A stretch of 64,000 nt of DNA from Streptomyces katrae (GTDB lineage Bacteria > Actinomycetota > Actinomycetes > Streptomycetales > Streptomycetaceae). Below, one piece after another: positions 24,478 through 32,678 of this stretch (position 1 is the first letter of the stretch; every line of letters begins with the position of its first letter). The stretch spans positions 124,001-188,000 of the forward strand of contig NZ_JNZY01000008.1 of NCBI RefSeq assembly GCF_000717655.1, in the 5' to 3' direction. The translations under genes and the position numbers were made by a program. The notes below the pieces were generated by a model. The model ran no database searches. It saw only the letters and a program-made list of their open reading frames with translations, and had not been told where the DNA came from.

Positions 24478-24640
24478 TCAGAGGTGCTTGAGGATGGCGG
24501 ACGTGAACTCGCCGGTGGAGGCGGAGCCGCCGAGGTCGCGCGTGCGCACCGGGGTGGTGGGCAGGGACGCCGGCGATGGCGTCGGTGATCTCGGCCGCGG
24601 CTCTGACGGCAGCCACTCGACATCGAGGAGCGCCCGGGGC
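24478..24640 (-). pseudogene. Remnant of an isopropylmalate/tartrate dehydrogenase C-terminus
   Basis: The reverse strand ends VRTRDLGGSASTGEFTSAIL-KHL with a stop at 24478, the characteristic tail of the isocitrate/isopropylmalate/tartrate dehydrogenase family. Upstream the matching helix RAAAEITDAIAGVPAHHP is in another frame. No other part of the ~350-residue enzyme exists here. From 24210 to 24477 I see no gene. Confidence 0.55.
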
Positions 24641-24715
24641 TCGACCTGAGGCCCCACGAGGGCACGGCACTTGTGGCACGCGCATTCTGCCGCCAGGGTC
24701 ACCGCGTACGGAGGT

Positions 24716-25282
24716 TCACTTTCCGTCGGTGATGTAGTAGTCGTTCTCGAGGTACTCCAGGGTGTAGCTGCCCAGGTCTTCCTCGGAGAAGGTGGCGGAG
24801 GACCTGACCGCTTCCAGCGGCATCTCGATCTTGTCGAGGGTGCGCACGGGGACGCGCTGCGGATCGACCGTCGCGGTCTGCAGCGCCTTCTTCTGCTCGG
24901 GTGAGATCATCTGAAACACGATCACGTACGTCGACGTGCACGGACCGAAACCCTGGTCCTCTGCCTTCTTCGCGCCGGGCCCGGCCACTTCGCAGACCGT
25001 GGCGATGTCCTCATGCCCGAGGCCGTGGAGGTACTGCTCGTACCGCTGGATCGCGCGCTCCTTCGTCCTGGGCGCAGGCCGGATACCGGGCACGGTGGCC
25101 GACGGCTTCTCGGTTCCGGCGGACGCGGACGGCGTGCCCGACGGCACTTTCGCCGGTGTGGACGCGGACGGCTGCGAAGGCCTCGCGTCAGCGCTCTCCT
25201 TCGCCTTCTCCGGACCGCATCCGCACGCCACCAGCGCCACGCATGCCGATACCGCCACGCTCACCGTCGTCCGCGTTTTCAT
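24716..25282 (-). CDS. Secreted lipoprotein of unknown function
   Basis: A 188-residue precursor with a lipoprotein signal: Lys/Arg start, hydrophobic core and lipobox LVAC with lipidated Cys20. A Ser/Thr/Pro/Ala-rich linker (25-70) follows, then a compact domain from TKERAIQRYEQYLHGLGHED to YTLEYLENDYYITDGK with two Cys (likely a disulfide). GATGGAGGGG precedes the ATG. The domain resembles small actinobacterial extracytoplasmic modules, but I cannot name it. Confidence 0.8.
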   Translation of the reverse strand: MKTRTTVSVAVSACVALVACGCGPEKAKESADARPSQPSASTPAKVPSGTPSASAGTEKPSATVPGIRPAPRTKERAIQRYEQYLHGLGHEDIATVCEVAGPGAKKAEDQGFGPCTSTYVIVFQMISPEQKKALQTATVDPQRVPVRTLDKIEMPLEAVRSSATFSEEDLGSYTLEYLENDYYITDGK

Positions 25283-25693
25283 CAGAACCCCTCCATCAGC
25301 CGACTGCCCCTCAAGAGCTCACGCAGGATCCGGCGGAACGGTTCCCGACGCGACCCGCCCCACGGACCGCACCACCGCCCCGGTGGTCTTCTGGAGTTCG
25401 CGCGCCAGTCCGGCCTGGCCGCTTCGGGGCACGGCCCGCCGCCCATGTCCCGGTCGCCGTGGGTGCAGACGAGCCGAAAGCCGCCGCCCAAGTCCGCACC
25501 GCGATCGACGGCCTCCTGCCGCTGCGCACCCGTACGGCAGCGGTCCAACCGGCGGTGCTGACGGAGGAAAGCCTGCAGTTGCGGTTCACCGCGCCGGTCG
25601 GCGTCCCGGACGGGCTGTGAACGCCGCCCGCCAGTCCCCTCGAACCGTCCCGGCTGGCTGCCGGGACGGAACGAGAGCGCGTACGGGTCGGGC
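25283..25693. other. 411-base gap with a possible plus-strand fragment
   Basis: The only suggestive stretch is a plus-strand frame near 25440-25620 (HVPVAVGADEPKAAAQVRTA, then AVLTEESLQLRFTAPVGVPD, stop at 25618-25620), which has a protein-like rhythm but no start or recognisable family. It may be a gene remnant. Confidence 0.25.
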
Positions 25694-26569
25694 TCAGCCG
25701 GTGCCTGCGCGCCGGCGCCGACGGAGCACAGCGGCCCCTCCCACGAGGGCGAGTGCCGCGCTGGAACCGCTGGCAAGGAGCAGGGTGGCAGACGGCGCGT
25801 CGTCGTCCGCCTTGCGCTGGGTGCTGTATCCGCTGGAGAAGCCGTCGGTGTCGTACTCCGAGCCGGGCAGCTTGTCGGCGTAGCGGGCCTTGACCAGTTT
25901 CTGGTAGTCGCTCAGAGACACCGACGCCTGGCCGCCCAGGCCTTGCCGGGCCTCGTCGTTGAGTGGCTCGACGGTGGTGAGCTTGAGCTGGTACCAGCCG
26001 CGGATCTGTGGCTCGGTGAAGACCAGCGTGCCCAGGGTGGCCTTGCCGGCGTATGTGGCGTCGCTGTCGCCGTCGCGGATGGCTGCCAGGTGCCAGCCGC
26101 CGCCCTGAGTGGGGGCGAGCATGACGGTTGCGTTGCGGCCGTTGATGGTGGTGCTGAGCGAGGAGACCAGCTGCGTCAGCTTGACCGCCTCGGTGGGCAG
26201 TGGCTTGGCGGTGCCCGCGACGAACCCGGGGGTGATCTCGTTCCGGGCCACCGGGTCCTTGATCGTGAAGACCGGGAGGTCCTGGCACGGCTCGGCCGTT
26301 TCGGGGATGGTCTGCACCGACCCGCCGACGCCGCCGGTGGGCACCGGGGTGCGCAGGAAGCGACAGACCGCGTTGCGCACGTCGGTGGACTTCACCGCGT
26401 CGAGGGCAGCCTGATAGTCGGGGATGTCGGCCGGGAGAGGGTCCTTGGCCGGGGCCGCATGGGCCGGACCGACGACGGACAGCAGCGCGGATGCACTCAG
26501 TGCGATGACGATGGACAGGCGGGAGAAGCGAGAGCCCGTCCGCTTGCTGGACATTTCGGTGTCGCGCAT
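25694..26569 (-). CDS. Secreted, C-terminally anchored partner of the papain-like protease
   Basis: A 291-residue protein with a signal peptide ending AHA (about residue 38), an extracellular domain (40-245) and a C-terminal transmembrane helix plus Arg stop (LLASGSSAALALVGGAAVLR and RRRR), but no LPxTG sortase motif. The domain begins DIPDYQAALDAVKSTDVRNA and carries two Cys. No family is recognised. It starts 10 bases after the stop of the papain-like protease gene, so the two form an operon; it may hold or be cut by that protease. ATG 26569 or ATG 26554 may start translation. Confidence 0.75.
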   Translation of the reverse strand: MRDTEMSSKRTGSRFSRLSIVIALSASALLSVVGPAHAAPAKDPLPADIPDYQAALDAVKSTDVRNAVCRFLRTPVPTGGVGGSVQTIPETAEPCQDLPVFTIKDPVARNEITPGFVAGTAKPLPTEAVKLTQLVSSLSTTINGRNATVMLAPTQGGGWHLAAIRDGDSDATYAGKATLGTLVFTEPQIRGWYQLKLTTVEPLNDEARQGLGGQASVSLSDYQKLVKARYADKLPGSEYDTDGFSSGYSTQRKADDDAPSATLLLASGSSAALALVGGAAVLRRRRRAGTG

Positions 26570-26579
26570 GTCGCCTGCC

Positions 26580-27143
26580 TTAGCGGGAGATGCCGATGCG
26601 GGAGTGCGTCCACTTGGACGAGCTGTTGCTCACGTAGTCGTTGTAGTTCCACCACGTGTACGTGGTGGTGTCCGGCCACGGGTCGGCCACGGCGATCGTG
26701 GTGTTCGACGTGTCGAAGCCGTAGACCACGTTCATGTGCCCGCCACCGGACGTCCACCCGATGCGGGCACCGATCGGCCGGGCCGCCTTGACGTCGGTGT
26801 ACACCTGGTTGAACGTGGCCGCGCTGTTCAGGCCCGAGCCGGTGTGGGCCATGCCGAGGCTGCTCCAGCCCCTGGCCATGTCGTCGAGCGTGGCGGGCTG
26901 GTTGTTGCAGCCGTAGTAGGGCTGGGCCCGGTTGCAGAAGTCCGCCTGTGTGGAGCCTAAGCCCTGGAACTTGGCGATGGTCAGCCCGGAGGCGACCCAG
27001 CACCACTGGGTCTTCTCCTGCTTCAGCATGCTGATGGTGTCCTGACCCGCTTCCGCGTGAGCCGTGCCGCACACGGCCGCGAGCGATCCCAAGGCGGCCA
27101 GCACGATGGCCGACGCCGTGGTTCCATACCTGAATTTGCCCAT
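26580..27143 (-). CDS. Secreted papain-like (C39-fold) cysteine protease
   Basis: A 187-residue precursor with a signal peptide ending AHA at residue 30. The mature part has the papain-like triad in order: Cys48 in KTQWCWVASG (with oxyanion Gln46), His136 in SGGGHMNVVYGFD and Asp154 in VADPWP. Three further Cys could form disulfides (DFCNRAQPYYGCNNQP). This matches the small secreted peptidases annotated as papain-like cysteine protease in Streptomyces. GGAAGGCAGG precedes ATG 27143. First gene of a two-gene operon; cleaves peptides outside the cell, target unknown. Confidence 0.85.
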   Translation of the reverse strand: MGKFRYGTTASAIVLAALGSLAAVCGTAHAEAGQDTISMLKQEKTQWCWVASGLTIAKFQGLGSTQADFCNRAQPYYGCNNQPATLDDMARGWSSLGMAHTGSGLNSAATFNQVYTDVKAARPIGARIGWTSGGGHMNVVYGFDTSNTTIAVADPWPDTTTYTWWNYNDYVSNSSSKWTHSRIGISR

Positions 27144-27254
27144 GTTCCTGCCTTCCCCCTGATGGGTGCAACGAGATGAGCGGGGTGATCTGATGCGAAT
27201 ATGACAGCGCAGCATTCCGAAGACATAGGGCGTTTACATCAATTCAACCCCTAG

Positions 27255-27275
27255 TGATTACTTGTCATGTAATCA
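27255..27275. promoter_or_regulatory. Inverted repeat TGATTAC-N7-GTAATCA between divergent secreted-enzyme genes
   Basis: Perfect 7-bp arms at 27255-27261 and 27269-27275 lie in the unusually AT-rich region between the papain-like protease gene and the NlpC/P60 gene. Its size and symmetry suit a dimeric repressor site. No cognate regulator is adjacent. Confidence 0.5.
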
Positions 27276-27391
27276 GGCGAATAACGGCTGTTTCGTTTGG
27301 GTCGGGCGTTATCCCGTGATGCATCCCAGGACCGCGTGGGCCGGCCGGGCCGGAAGGTTCGCAGGCGCGCTGCCCTGGACAGGATCGACGC

Positions 27392-28504
27392 ATGTACTCC
27401 GTGAAGACCGTGCTGCCGGCCACCGCCGCAATGCTCCTCGCCCTCGCCGCTCCCGCGGCCGCAATCCCCGCAACTCCCACCACCCCGGCCCGCCCCCTCG
27501 TGTCGGCCGCACCACGTCCCTGCGACGGCGCCGCGACCTGCTACGTCGACGTGGCGGTCGCTCAGGTCTGGGTGAGCCCCGGACAGGTCCGGCCCGTGGA
27601 CGCTCCGGCGACCACCAATCCCGCAGACATCCGCGGCTGGTTGACAACCATGTCCCTGGACGAGCGGCGTGAGGTCGCCGGGGAGACGCAGGCTCTCCAC
27701 GGCGTCCCGGTGACCGTCGACCGCACCGAGTGGCACGACGGTCTGCTCTGGGACCACGTATGGGTGCACGGCCAGCCCACCCCCAGGGACCAGGCAGGAC
27801 GGGGCGCCTACCCCGGCTGGATTCCCGACCGGCAACTGACCTCGGAGCACCGGCGCCCGCCCGGCGGTACTCACGGGGAACGCGTTGCCCGCCCCACCGC
27901 CCGGGGCTTCGCCACCGCCCAGGCCGCGCTGGCCGGCCGCCCGTCCGGGCAGGCGGGCGAATACTCGTACAACACCTCCTTCCCGGTGAAGGCCGGTCCG
28001 CTGCCCGGAGTCGTCACCGCCTACTCCCCCAGCGGTGGCCGGCTGTTCTTCCGGGCTGACGACCTGGCGAGGGTGCCGGCCGCACCGAGCGGCGCGGACG
28101 TGGTCGCCGCCGCCCGCGCCTTCCTGGGTCTGCCCTACCTGTGGTCCGGCACCTCCGGATTCGGCTACGACTGCTCCGGTCTCACCGGCCAGGTCTACTC
28201 CGCCCTCGGTGTGACGATCCCCCGCGACGCCCAGCCGCAGTTCGAGGCGGGCGGCGGGCAGGTACCCGCCGGCTCGGCCGCGGGGGTGCGGATCACCGGT
28301 ACGGAGGACCTCAGGCCCGGCGACATCGTCGCCTTCCGTCCCGCCACCGGCACCGAGGTCACCCACGTCGGCATCTATTCGGGGACGAGGAACGGCGAAC
28401 CCATGATGATCAACTCGCCTCGGACCGGTGACCCGGTCAGGGAGGAGCCCATCGGTTCCACCGGCCGCGTCTACGTGGGCGCCACCCGTTTCCTGACCCT
28501 CTGA
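27392..28504 (+). CDS. Secreted NlpC/P60 peptidoglycan endopeptidase
   Basis: A 370-residue precursor: signal peptide (1-24), an SH3-like region (about 50-225, with WVSPGQVRPVDAP and GRGAYPGWIPDRQL), and a C-terminal NlpC/P60 domain (235-370). The catalytic Cys lies in GFGYDCSGLTGQVYSALG (near 261), the His in EVTHVGIYSG (near 325), with a polar partner in MMINSPR. These enzymes cut gamma-D-Glu-diamino acid bonds in peptidoglycan or similar peptides. ATG at 27392 has a weak upstream site. Divergent from the papain-like protease operon across a palindrome. Confidence 0.9.
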   Translation: MYSVKTVLPATAAMLLALAAPAAAIPATPTTPARPLVSAAPRPCDGAATCYVDVAVAQVWVSPGQVRPVDAPATTNPADIRGWLTTMSLDERREVAGETQALHGVPVTVDRTEWHDGLLWDHVWVHGQPTPRDQAGRGAYPGWIPDRQLTSEHRRPPGGTHGERVARPTARGFATAQAALAGRPSGQAGEYSYNTSFPVKAGPLPGVVTAYSPSGGRLFFRADDLARVPAAPSGADVVAAARAFLGLPYLWSGTSGFGYDCSGLTGQVYSALGVTIPRDAQPQFEAGGGQVPAGSAAGVRITGTEDLRPGDIVAFRPATGTEVTHVGIYSGTRNGEPMMINSPRTGDPVREEPIGSTGRVYVGATRFLTL

Positions 28505-28665
28505 CGCGCGTACGGCACTGCCGTGCGACGAACCCTGGCCACCACTTCGCCGTCGGGGACGATGAAGAGCGTGTCCCACGTGGCCGTGAGCGTCGTGTGA
28601 CGTTGCGGTTGTCCCATCTCGCCAGACGTTCCATCTGAGCCGGCCGCTCGTTATTCTTTTCGATC

Positions 28666-29148
28666 ATGCGAGCCCTCTTCCCAGGATCCTTCGACCCGGT
28701 CACTCAAGGGCACCAAGACGTTCTCCGCCGCGCCGCCCTCCTGTTCGACGAGGTCGTCGTCTGCGTGATGTTCAATTCGAGCAAGACCGGCCGCTTCCCC
28801 ATCACCGAACGGCTGGACCGGCTCCGCGCGGCAGCAACTGACCTGAGCAACGTCACGGTCGACTCCCACACCGGCGGCCTGCTGGTCGATTACTGCCGCC
28901 GAGCCGGAATCGACGTCGTCATCCGCGGGGTCCGCGGCGGTCCGGACCTGAACTACGAAATGCCGATGGCCCGCATGAACCACGAACTGGCCGGAGTCGA
29001 AACACTCTTCATCGCTGCAGACCCCGCTCTGGCCCACATCTCCTCCACCCTCGTTACCGCGATCGGTCAACAGGACCGTGTCTCGAATGATGATTTGAGC
29101 GAGCGTCTTCCAGCAGGTGAGGCGTCAGCGGGGGACGCCTCGGCATAA
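28666..29148 (+). CDS. coaD: Pantetheine-phosphate adenylyltransferase (CoaD-type)
   Basis: A 160-residue nucleotidyltransferase of the CoaD family, which makes dephospho-CoA from phosphopantetheine and ATP. ATP-binding TxGH motif: PGSFDPVTQGHQD with His16. RGVRGGPDLNYEMPMARMNH matches the substrate loop and HISSTLV the second nucleotide motif. All expected blocks are present. Streptomyces normally has coaD with the rpmF/recG region; this isolated copy away from such genes is probably a second paralogue. Start ATG lacks a strong ribosome site. A hairpin terminator follows at 29167. Confidence 0.9.
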   Translation: MRALFPGSFDPVTQGHQDVLRRAALLFDEVVVCVMFNSSKTGRFPITERLDRLRAAATDLSNVTVDSHTGGLLVDYCRRAGIDVVIRGVRGGPDLNYEMPMARMNHELAGVETLFIAADPALAHISSTLVTAIGQQDRVSNDDLSERLPAGEASAGDASA

Positions 29149-29166
29149 GCCCTGCCCGTCGCACCT

Positions 29167-29205
29167 GAGGGCGGTGCCGGACGAACCTCGTCGGACACCG
29201 CCCTC
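29167..29205 (+). terminator. Rho-independent-like hairpin after coaD-type gene
   Basis: An 18-base arm starting GAGGGCGGTG (29167) pairs with an arm ending ACCGCCCTC (29205) with two mismatches and a 3-base loop. It lies between convergent genes and may serve both. Confidence 0.75.
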
Positions 29206-29244
29206 GGCTATCGACGGTAGGCCGTCAGAGCTCCTGGTGCGTTC

Positions 29245-29694
29245 TCACGGCTGGACGTCGATGTGGTCTGCCAGGTGGGCGGCGATGAGCTCTTCCCAGG
29301 AGCGGATGAAGGACGGGTACTCGGTGGCGAACTCGTCGAGCGTCTTTGCCGCGGCCGGGGTGAGGGGAGTCATGTCGTAGGTGACCGTCACCTCGCTGCC
29401 GACTTCGGTCGCCGCCAGGGTGACGGTGACCGTCCCGGCCCGGACGCCCGGGGTGATCCGGGCGTAGGAGACCGACCGTGGGAAGTCTCGGGAGGCAACC
29501 AGCCATGTCGTCTCCTCTTCGTGCGACGCGGTGAGCCAGACGGTTCCCGGCGCGGTGTCGTCCGGCGTCTCGACCGGGAACACGGGCTCCCAGCCCGGCA
29601 CCCAGTCGCGCTCACCCCGGGCGGTGAAGAGCCGGAAGGCCTCTTCGGGCGGAAGCGGGACATTCAGCGCGGCGCTCGAGATACGACGGTTCAT
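29245..29694 (-). CDS. SRPBCC family protein
   Basis: A 149-residue START-like/polyketide cyclase-fold protein. Typical features: strand MNRRISSAALNVPLPPEEAF, WVPGWEPVFPVETPDDTAPG region, strands TTWLVASRDFPRSVSYARIT and GTVTVTLAATEVGSEVTVTY, and a C-terminal helix FIRSWEELIAAHLADH. Ligand unknown. ATG at 29694 has a moderate GGAGACT site. Convergent with the CoaD-type gene; no operon partner remains upstream. Confidence 0.8.
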   Translation of the reverse strand: MNRRISSAALNVPLPPEEAFRLFTARGERDWVPGWEPVFPVETPDDTAPGTVWLTASHEEETTWLVASRDFPRSVSYARITPGVRAGTVTVTLAATEVGSEVTVTYDMTPLTPAAAKTLDEFATEYPSFIRSWEELIAAHLADHIDVQP

Positions 29695-30114
29695 TGAGTC
29701 TCCAGTGCGTGGGCGCGGGCGTCGGCGGCGGCCGCGCATGCCCTGCTGGCCGCCCCGTGCAACTCTGCCAGCGCAGCCCGCGCCGTCGCCGGGCAGGACC
29801 ATGAGCTCGGCGGGCTCGGCCACCGCGCCGGACCACCCCGGCATCGGCGGGGAGCACTCGTTGGGCAGGACCGGCGGCCTGCGCCGGATTGAGCGGGTCC
29901 GAGGCGAGACGGGACAGGGCCGTGCCGAGGGCCGGCGGGCGGCGATCGACAGGGCCTGTCCGGCCGATCATGCTGGACGACGCCGTACAGCCGGGCTTGG
30001 GGCGGCATCGGGACGAGTTGCGGCCCGTTGCTGTAGCCGGCTGGTGCGATAGCGCGCCTGCTGGGGGAGCTGGTCGAGCAGCGGCCCGCTGCCCTTTGCC
30101 GGTGCTTCCGGCTG
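29695..30114. other. 420-base gap with possible reverse-strand remnant
   Basis: A reverse-strand tail LAELHGAASRACAAAADARA...ALETQ ends at 29691 and looks protein-like; its upstream part is scattered over frames, so it may be a decayed gene of unknown family. At 29951-29975, GGGCCTGTCCGGCCGATCA resembles the sequence at 42245-42263 (see findings). Confidence 0.3.
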
Positions 30115-30705
30115 TCAGTCGAAGATGTCCAGGAGGTCCAGCCAGGAGCCTGCGTCGGCGGCGAGGCGGCTGGGCCGCATCGGGAGTGGATCCGGGTAGG
30201 TCTCCACTGCGGCCCTCGCCCGGACGATGTCAGGCCCGCCGCACGCCGCGACCGCGAAGGCGCCGAAAACCTTGGCGAATGCGGTCGGGTCGCGGAACTC
30301 CACGCCGAACGCCCGGCCGTCCCGCAGTGGCACCCACACCACCCGATCGAGCGGTCTCCATTCTCCTACCGGCTGGTCGTCCGCGGTTGACAGCCCTTCC
30401 AGCCACAGCCGCGCCACGTGCAGCAGGTTCACCTTCTCCATCGGCAGCCGCTTGCGCCGCACCCGCAGTTCACGCGCCGTCAGCTCGACGCGGTGGTCCT
30501 TCTTCGGGTACCAGACGACGCCGATCCCGAACGGCACCCACAGCAGGATCCCCATCATCGGCCAGACCAGAGCGTCGCCCCACGACCGGAGCAGCCCGCC
30601 GTCGAGCAGGTACAGGGCCCCGAAGACCACAAACCACTTCGCCGTCATCCGCCAGAACCCGCTGCCCTGCCGGTACAGGACCCGTCGCTTCCCCGTCATC
30701 GCCAT
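30115..30705 (-). CDS. Two-helix membrane protein of unknown function
   Basis: A 196-residue protein with two transmembrane helices near the N-terminus (about 22-38, WFVVFGALYLLDGGLL; 45-66, LVWPMMGILLWVPFGIGVVW). A cytosolic domain follows with RVELTARELRVRRKRLPMEK, a PH-like beta pattern, ending LLDIFD. This layout resembles DUF3093/PH-domain membrane proteins, but I am not certain of the family. ATG 30705 or ATG 30699 could start it. No operon partner. Confidence 0.75.
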   Translation of the reverse strand: MAMTGKRRVLYRQGSGFWRMTAKWFVVFGALYLLDGGLLRSWGDALVWPMMGILLWVPFGIGVVWYPKKDHRVELTARELRVRRKRLPMEKVNLLHVARLWLEGLSTADDQPVGEWRPLDRVVWVPLRDGRAFGVEFRDPTAFAKVFGAFAVAACGGPDIVRARAAVETYPDPLPMRPSRLAADAGSWLDLLDIFD

Positions 30706-31014
30706 GCCCGCACGCTATCCGCCGCCCCGCGGCTCACCGTAGGCGCCCTTCGCCACCGCCGGGGGCGAGTGGCGTCAAGAGGCGCCTGTGACGCCTACCG
30801 GCCGCCGTAGCAGATGACGTCATCCCTACCGTCGGGCCGGGGACGAACCTGCCCGAACTCGAAGGAGGAGCAGGAGCACGGGGCGAAAGGGCGGAGCTGT
30901 AGTTCACCTGTACGACTCCAAGCGAACGTGACGGGGTCGAAGCCCGCTGCGCGACGATCTCCGGCTCCTCGTCGGCGCCCTCTTTGCATGCGGTGCAGTC
31001 CTCGCTATGATCAT
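30706..31014. other. Gap upstream of the TetR gene
   Basis: No gene is supported. A reverse-strand frame ending at 30795 contains ELQLRPFAPCSCSSFEFGQV but has no start; a plus-strand frame is equally weak. The right end holds the TetR promoter region. Confidence 0.3.
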
Positions 31015-31030
31015 AAGTAAGTACTTACTT
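31015..31030. promoter_or_regulatory. Perfect 16-bp palindrome, TetR operator
   Basis: AAGTAAGTACTTACTT is a perfect palindrome ending 14 bases before the GTG of the TetR gene, in a locally AT-rich stretch. Position and symmetry strongly suggest the autoregulatory operator; the promoter -10 (such as TATGAT at 31006) is just upstream. Confidence 0.75.
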
Positions 31031-31044
31031 GCAGGAGGTGGAGC

Positions 31045-31638
31045 GTGGACAGCCGTACACGTGTGGTGGAAGAGGCCATGCGGCTCTTCGGCGAGCAGGG
31101 CTACGCCAAGACGACCATCGCCGAGATCGAACGGGCCGCCGGGCTCTCGCCGGGGTCCGGAGCCCTCTATCGGCACTTCCGCTCGAAGGAGGAGCTGCTG
31201 GCCCAAGGTGTGCGCTCGAAGGTCGCCGAGAACGCCGGGCTGCTCGCACTCCTCGGTGAGATGCAGGCCGCAGCCGCGCTGCCGTTGCGCGAGCGTCTGG
31301 CGGCACTGGCTCGTGCCGGCCTGCGGCGTCTGGACGAGGAGCGCGACCTCAACCGGATCGTGCTGCGTGACCTGGCAACCTTTCCGGCGCTGCTGGAAGA
31401 GGTCCGCGAGGGCGAGATGCGCCGCATCCACGCCGCCGTGGCGCAGTGGCTGAGGATGCAGGCCGGCCCGGCGGAACGGGACTGGGACGCGCTCGCCGTG
31501 GTGCTCGTGGGGGCCGTCTCTCACTTCTGGCTGCTGCGGGACGTGTTCGACACCCATCCCAGCGGCCTCGATGAGGACCGCTTGGTGGCTGCCTTCGTGG
31601 ACCTCGCCGTAGGGCTCCTCCAGCAGCCCGCTTCCTGA
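31045..31638 (+). CDS. TetR family repressor controlling a DoxX gene
   Basis: A 197-residue TetR regulator. The N-terminal HTH spans about 1-60 (LFGEQGYAKTTIAEIERAAG, GALYRHFRSKEELL); the remaining helices form the ligand domain, with a WLLRDVF stretch near 165. GGAGGTGGAGC precedes GTG 31045. A perfect 16-bp palindrome sits directly upstream, so it probably represses itself and the DoxX gene that starts 49 bases after its stop. Ligand unknown. Confidence 0.92.
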   Translation: MDSRTRVVEEAMRLFGEQGYAKTTIAEIERAAGLSPGSGALYRHFRSKEELLAQGVRSKVAENAGLLALLGEMQAAAALPLRERLAALARAGLRRLDEERDLNRIVLRDLATFPALLEEVREGEMRRIHAAVAQWLRMQAGPAERDWDALAVVLVGAVSHFWLLRDVFDTHPSGLDEDRLVAAFVDLAVGLLQQPAS

Positions 31639-31687
31639 ACGGTGCCAGAACAGCCGATCGACCGACACAGACAATCGGAGTGGCTCG

Positions 31688-32050
31688 ATGAACATCGCAT
31701 TGTGGATCGCACAGGGCCTGCTGGCCACCGTCTTCATGGGGTCGGGATTCCTGAAGTCGACGCAGACGAAGGAGAAGATGATCGCCACGGGCCAGACCGG
31801 CGTCGCGCCATTCCCCCTGCCGGTGATCCGTGTGGTCGCGGCGCTGGAGATCGCGGCGGCCCTCGGGCTCATCGCTCCCCAACTGACCGGCATAGCCCCA
31901 GTCCTCACCCCGTTGGCTGCCCTCGGCCTCGCCGCCGTCATGATCGGTGCCGCCGTCGCGCACTGGAGCCTTAGGGAGTACAAGCAGGTCTTCGGCGCGA
32001 ACATGCTCCTCTTGGCCGCCTGCGTCTTCGTCGCCCTCGGCAGGTTCTGA
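31688..32050 (+). CDS. DoxX family membrane protein
   Basis: A 120-residue protein with four transmembrane helices: LWIAQGLLATVFMGSGFLKS, VIRVVAALEIAAALGLIAPQ, LAALGLAAVMIGAAVAHWSL and ANMLLLAACVFVALGRF. This is the DoxX/DoxD-like family of small membrane proteins linked to redox and thiol stress in several bacteria. Cotranscribed with the TetR gene. A 9-bp stem hairpin at 32122 may end the transcript. Confidence 0.88.
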   Translation: MNIALWIAQGLLATVFMGSGFLKSTQTKEKMIATGQTGVAPFPLPVIRVVAALEIAAALGLIAPQLTGIAPVLTPLAALGLAAVMIGAAVAHWSLREYKQVFGANMLLLAACVFVALGRF

Positions 32051-32121
32051 ACGCCGGCGCTCCTCTCGGATGCTCTGGCAAGTGACCAGCCTTTGCTCGC
32101 TCACACCTACGCACGCAGGAC

Positions 32122-32147
32122 CCGGCCGGGCCCGTAGACCCGGCCGG
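32122..32147. terminator. GC hairpin after DoxX gene
   Basis: CCGGCCGGG (32122-32130) and CCCGGCCGG (32139-32147) form a perfect 9-bp stem with an 8-base loop, 72 bases after the DoxX stop. No T-run follows. Confidence 0.5.
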
Positions 32148-32678
32148 ATCCTCTCATGTTGTCCCGCTCCCCGGAGCCGCTCCCGCTCCGCCTCGTCGGC
32201 CGCGCGGCCCCACCGCAGCTTCGTCGCTGTTTACTGGCCCGGGTCGTTCGCGTACGCCTCCCGACGCGCCGCCGTCCACGCGGAAGCCCCAGCTGGCGGG
32301 GAGCCTCATTCGAAACGTGCGATATTCCTGCCTGATCCCGGTGGTTGAGAGGTTCGAGCCGGCGGTCTATTGGTGCGGCCGGGTCCGGCAAGAGTGTGCG
32401 TTCCCGCCGGCGGCAACCGGCGTCAGGAGTGGGAAGCGGTCTCATCCCGCTTCAGGCGTGCTGGTCAGCGGGGCTGGCCTGACGGGCTGCCGGCCTACTC
32501 GTGTTGGTGGTGGGCGGCAGCCTGGCGTGTAGATCGTTTGGCAGGGGGTGTTTGCGGATTCCGCTCCGTCCCTGTCTGGGTGGCCTCCTCTTCTCCGGCA
32601 GAACATGCCGGGAGCGGCGCCCGGGGCTGTCGGACCGGGCCTGCCGATCCGGGCCTGTCGGTCCGACAGCAGCCGGCG
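32148..32678. other. 531-base gap, nothing recognised
   Basis: Both strands were read; only low-information open frames appear. The right end is the 3' flank of the reverse-strand SDR gene, which includes several alternating GGGCCTG/CGGGCC-type short repeats at 32625-32670 that could act as a terminator. Confidence 0.4.
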
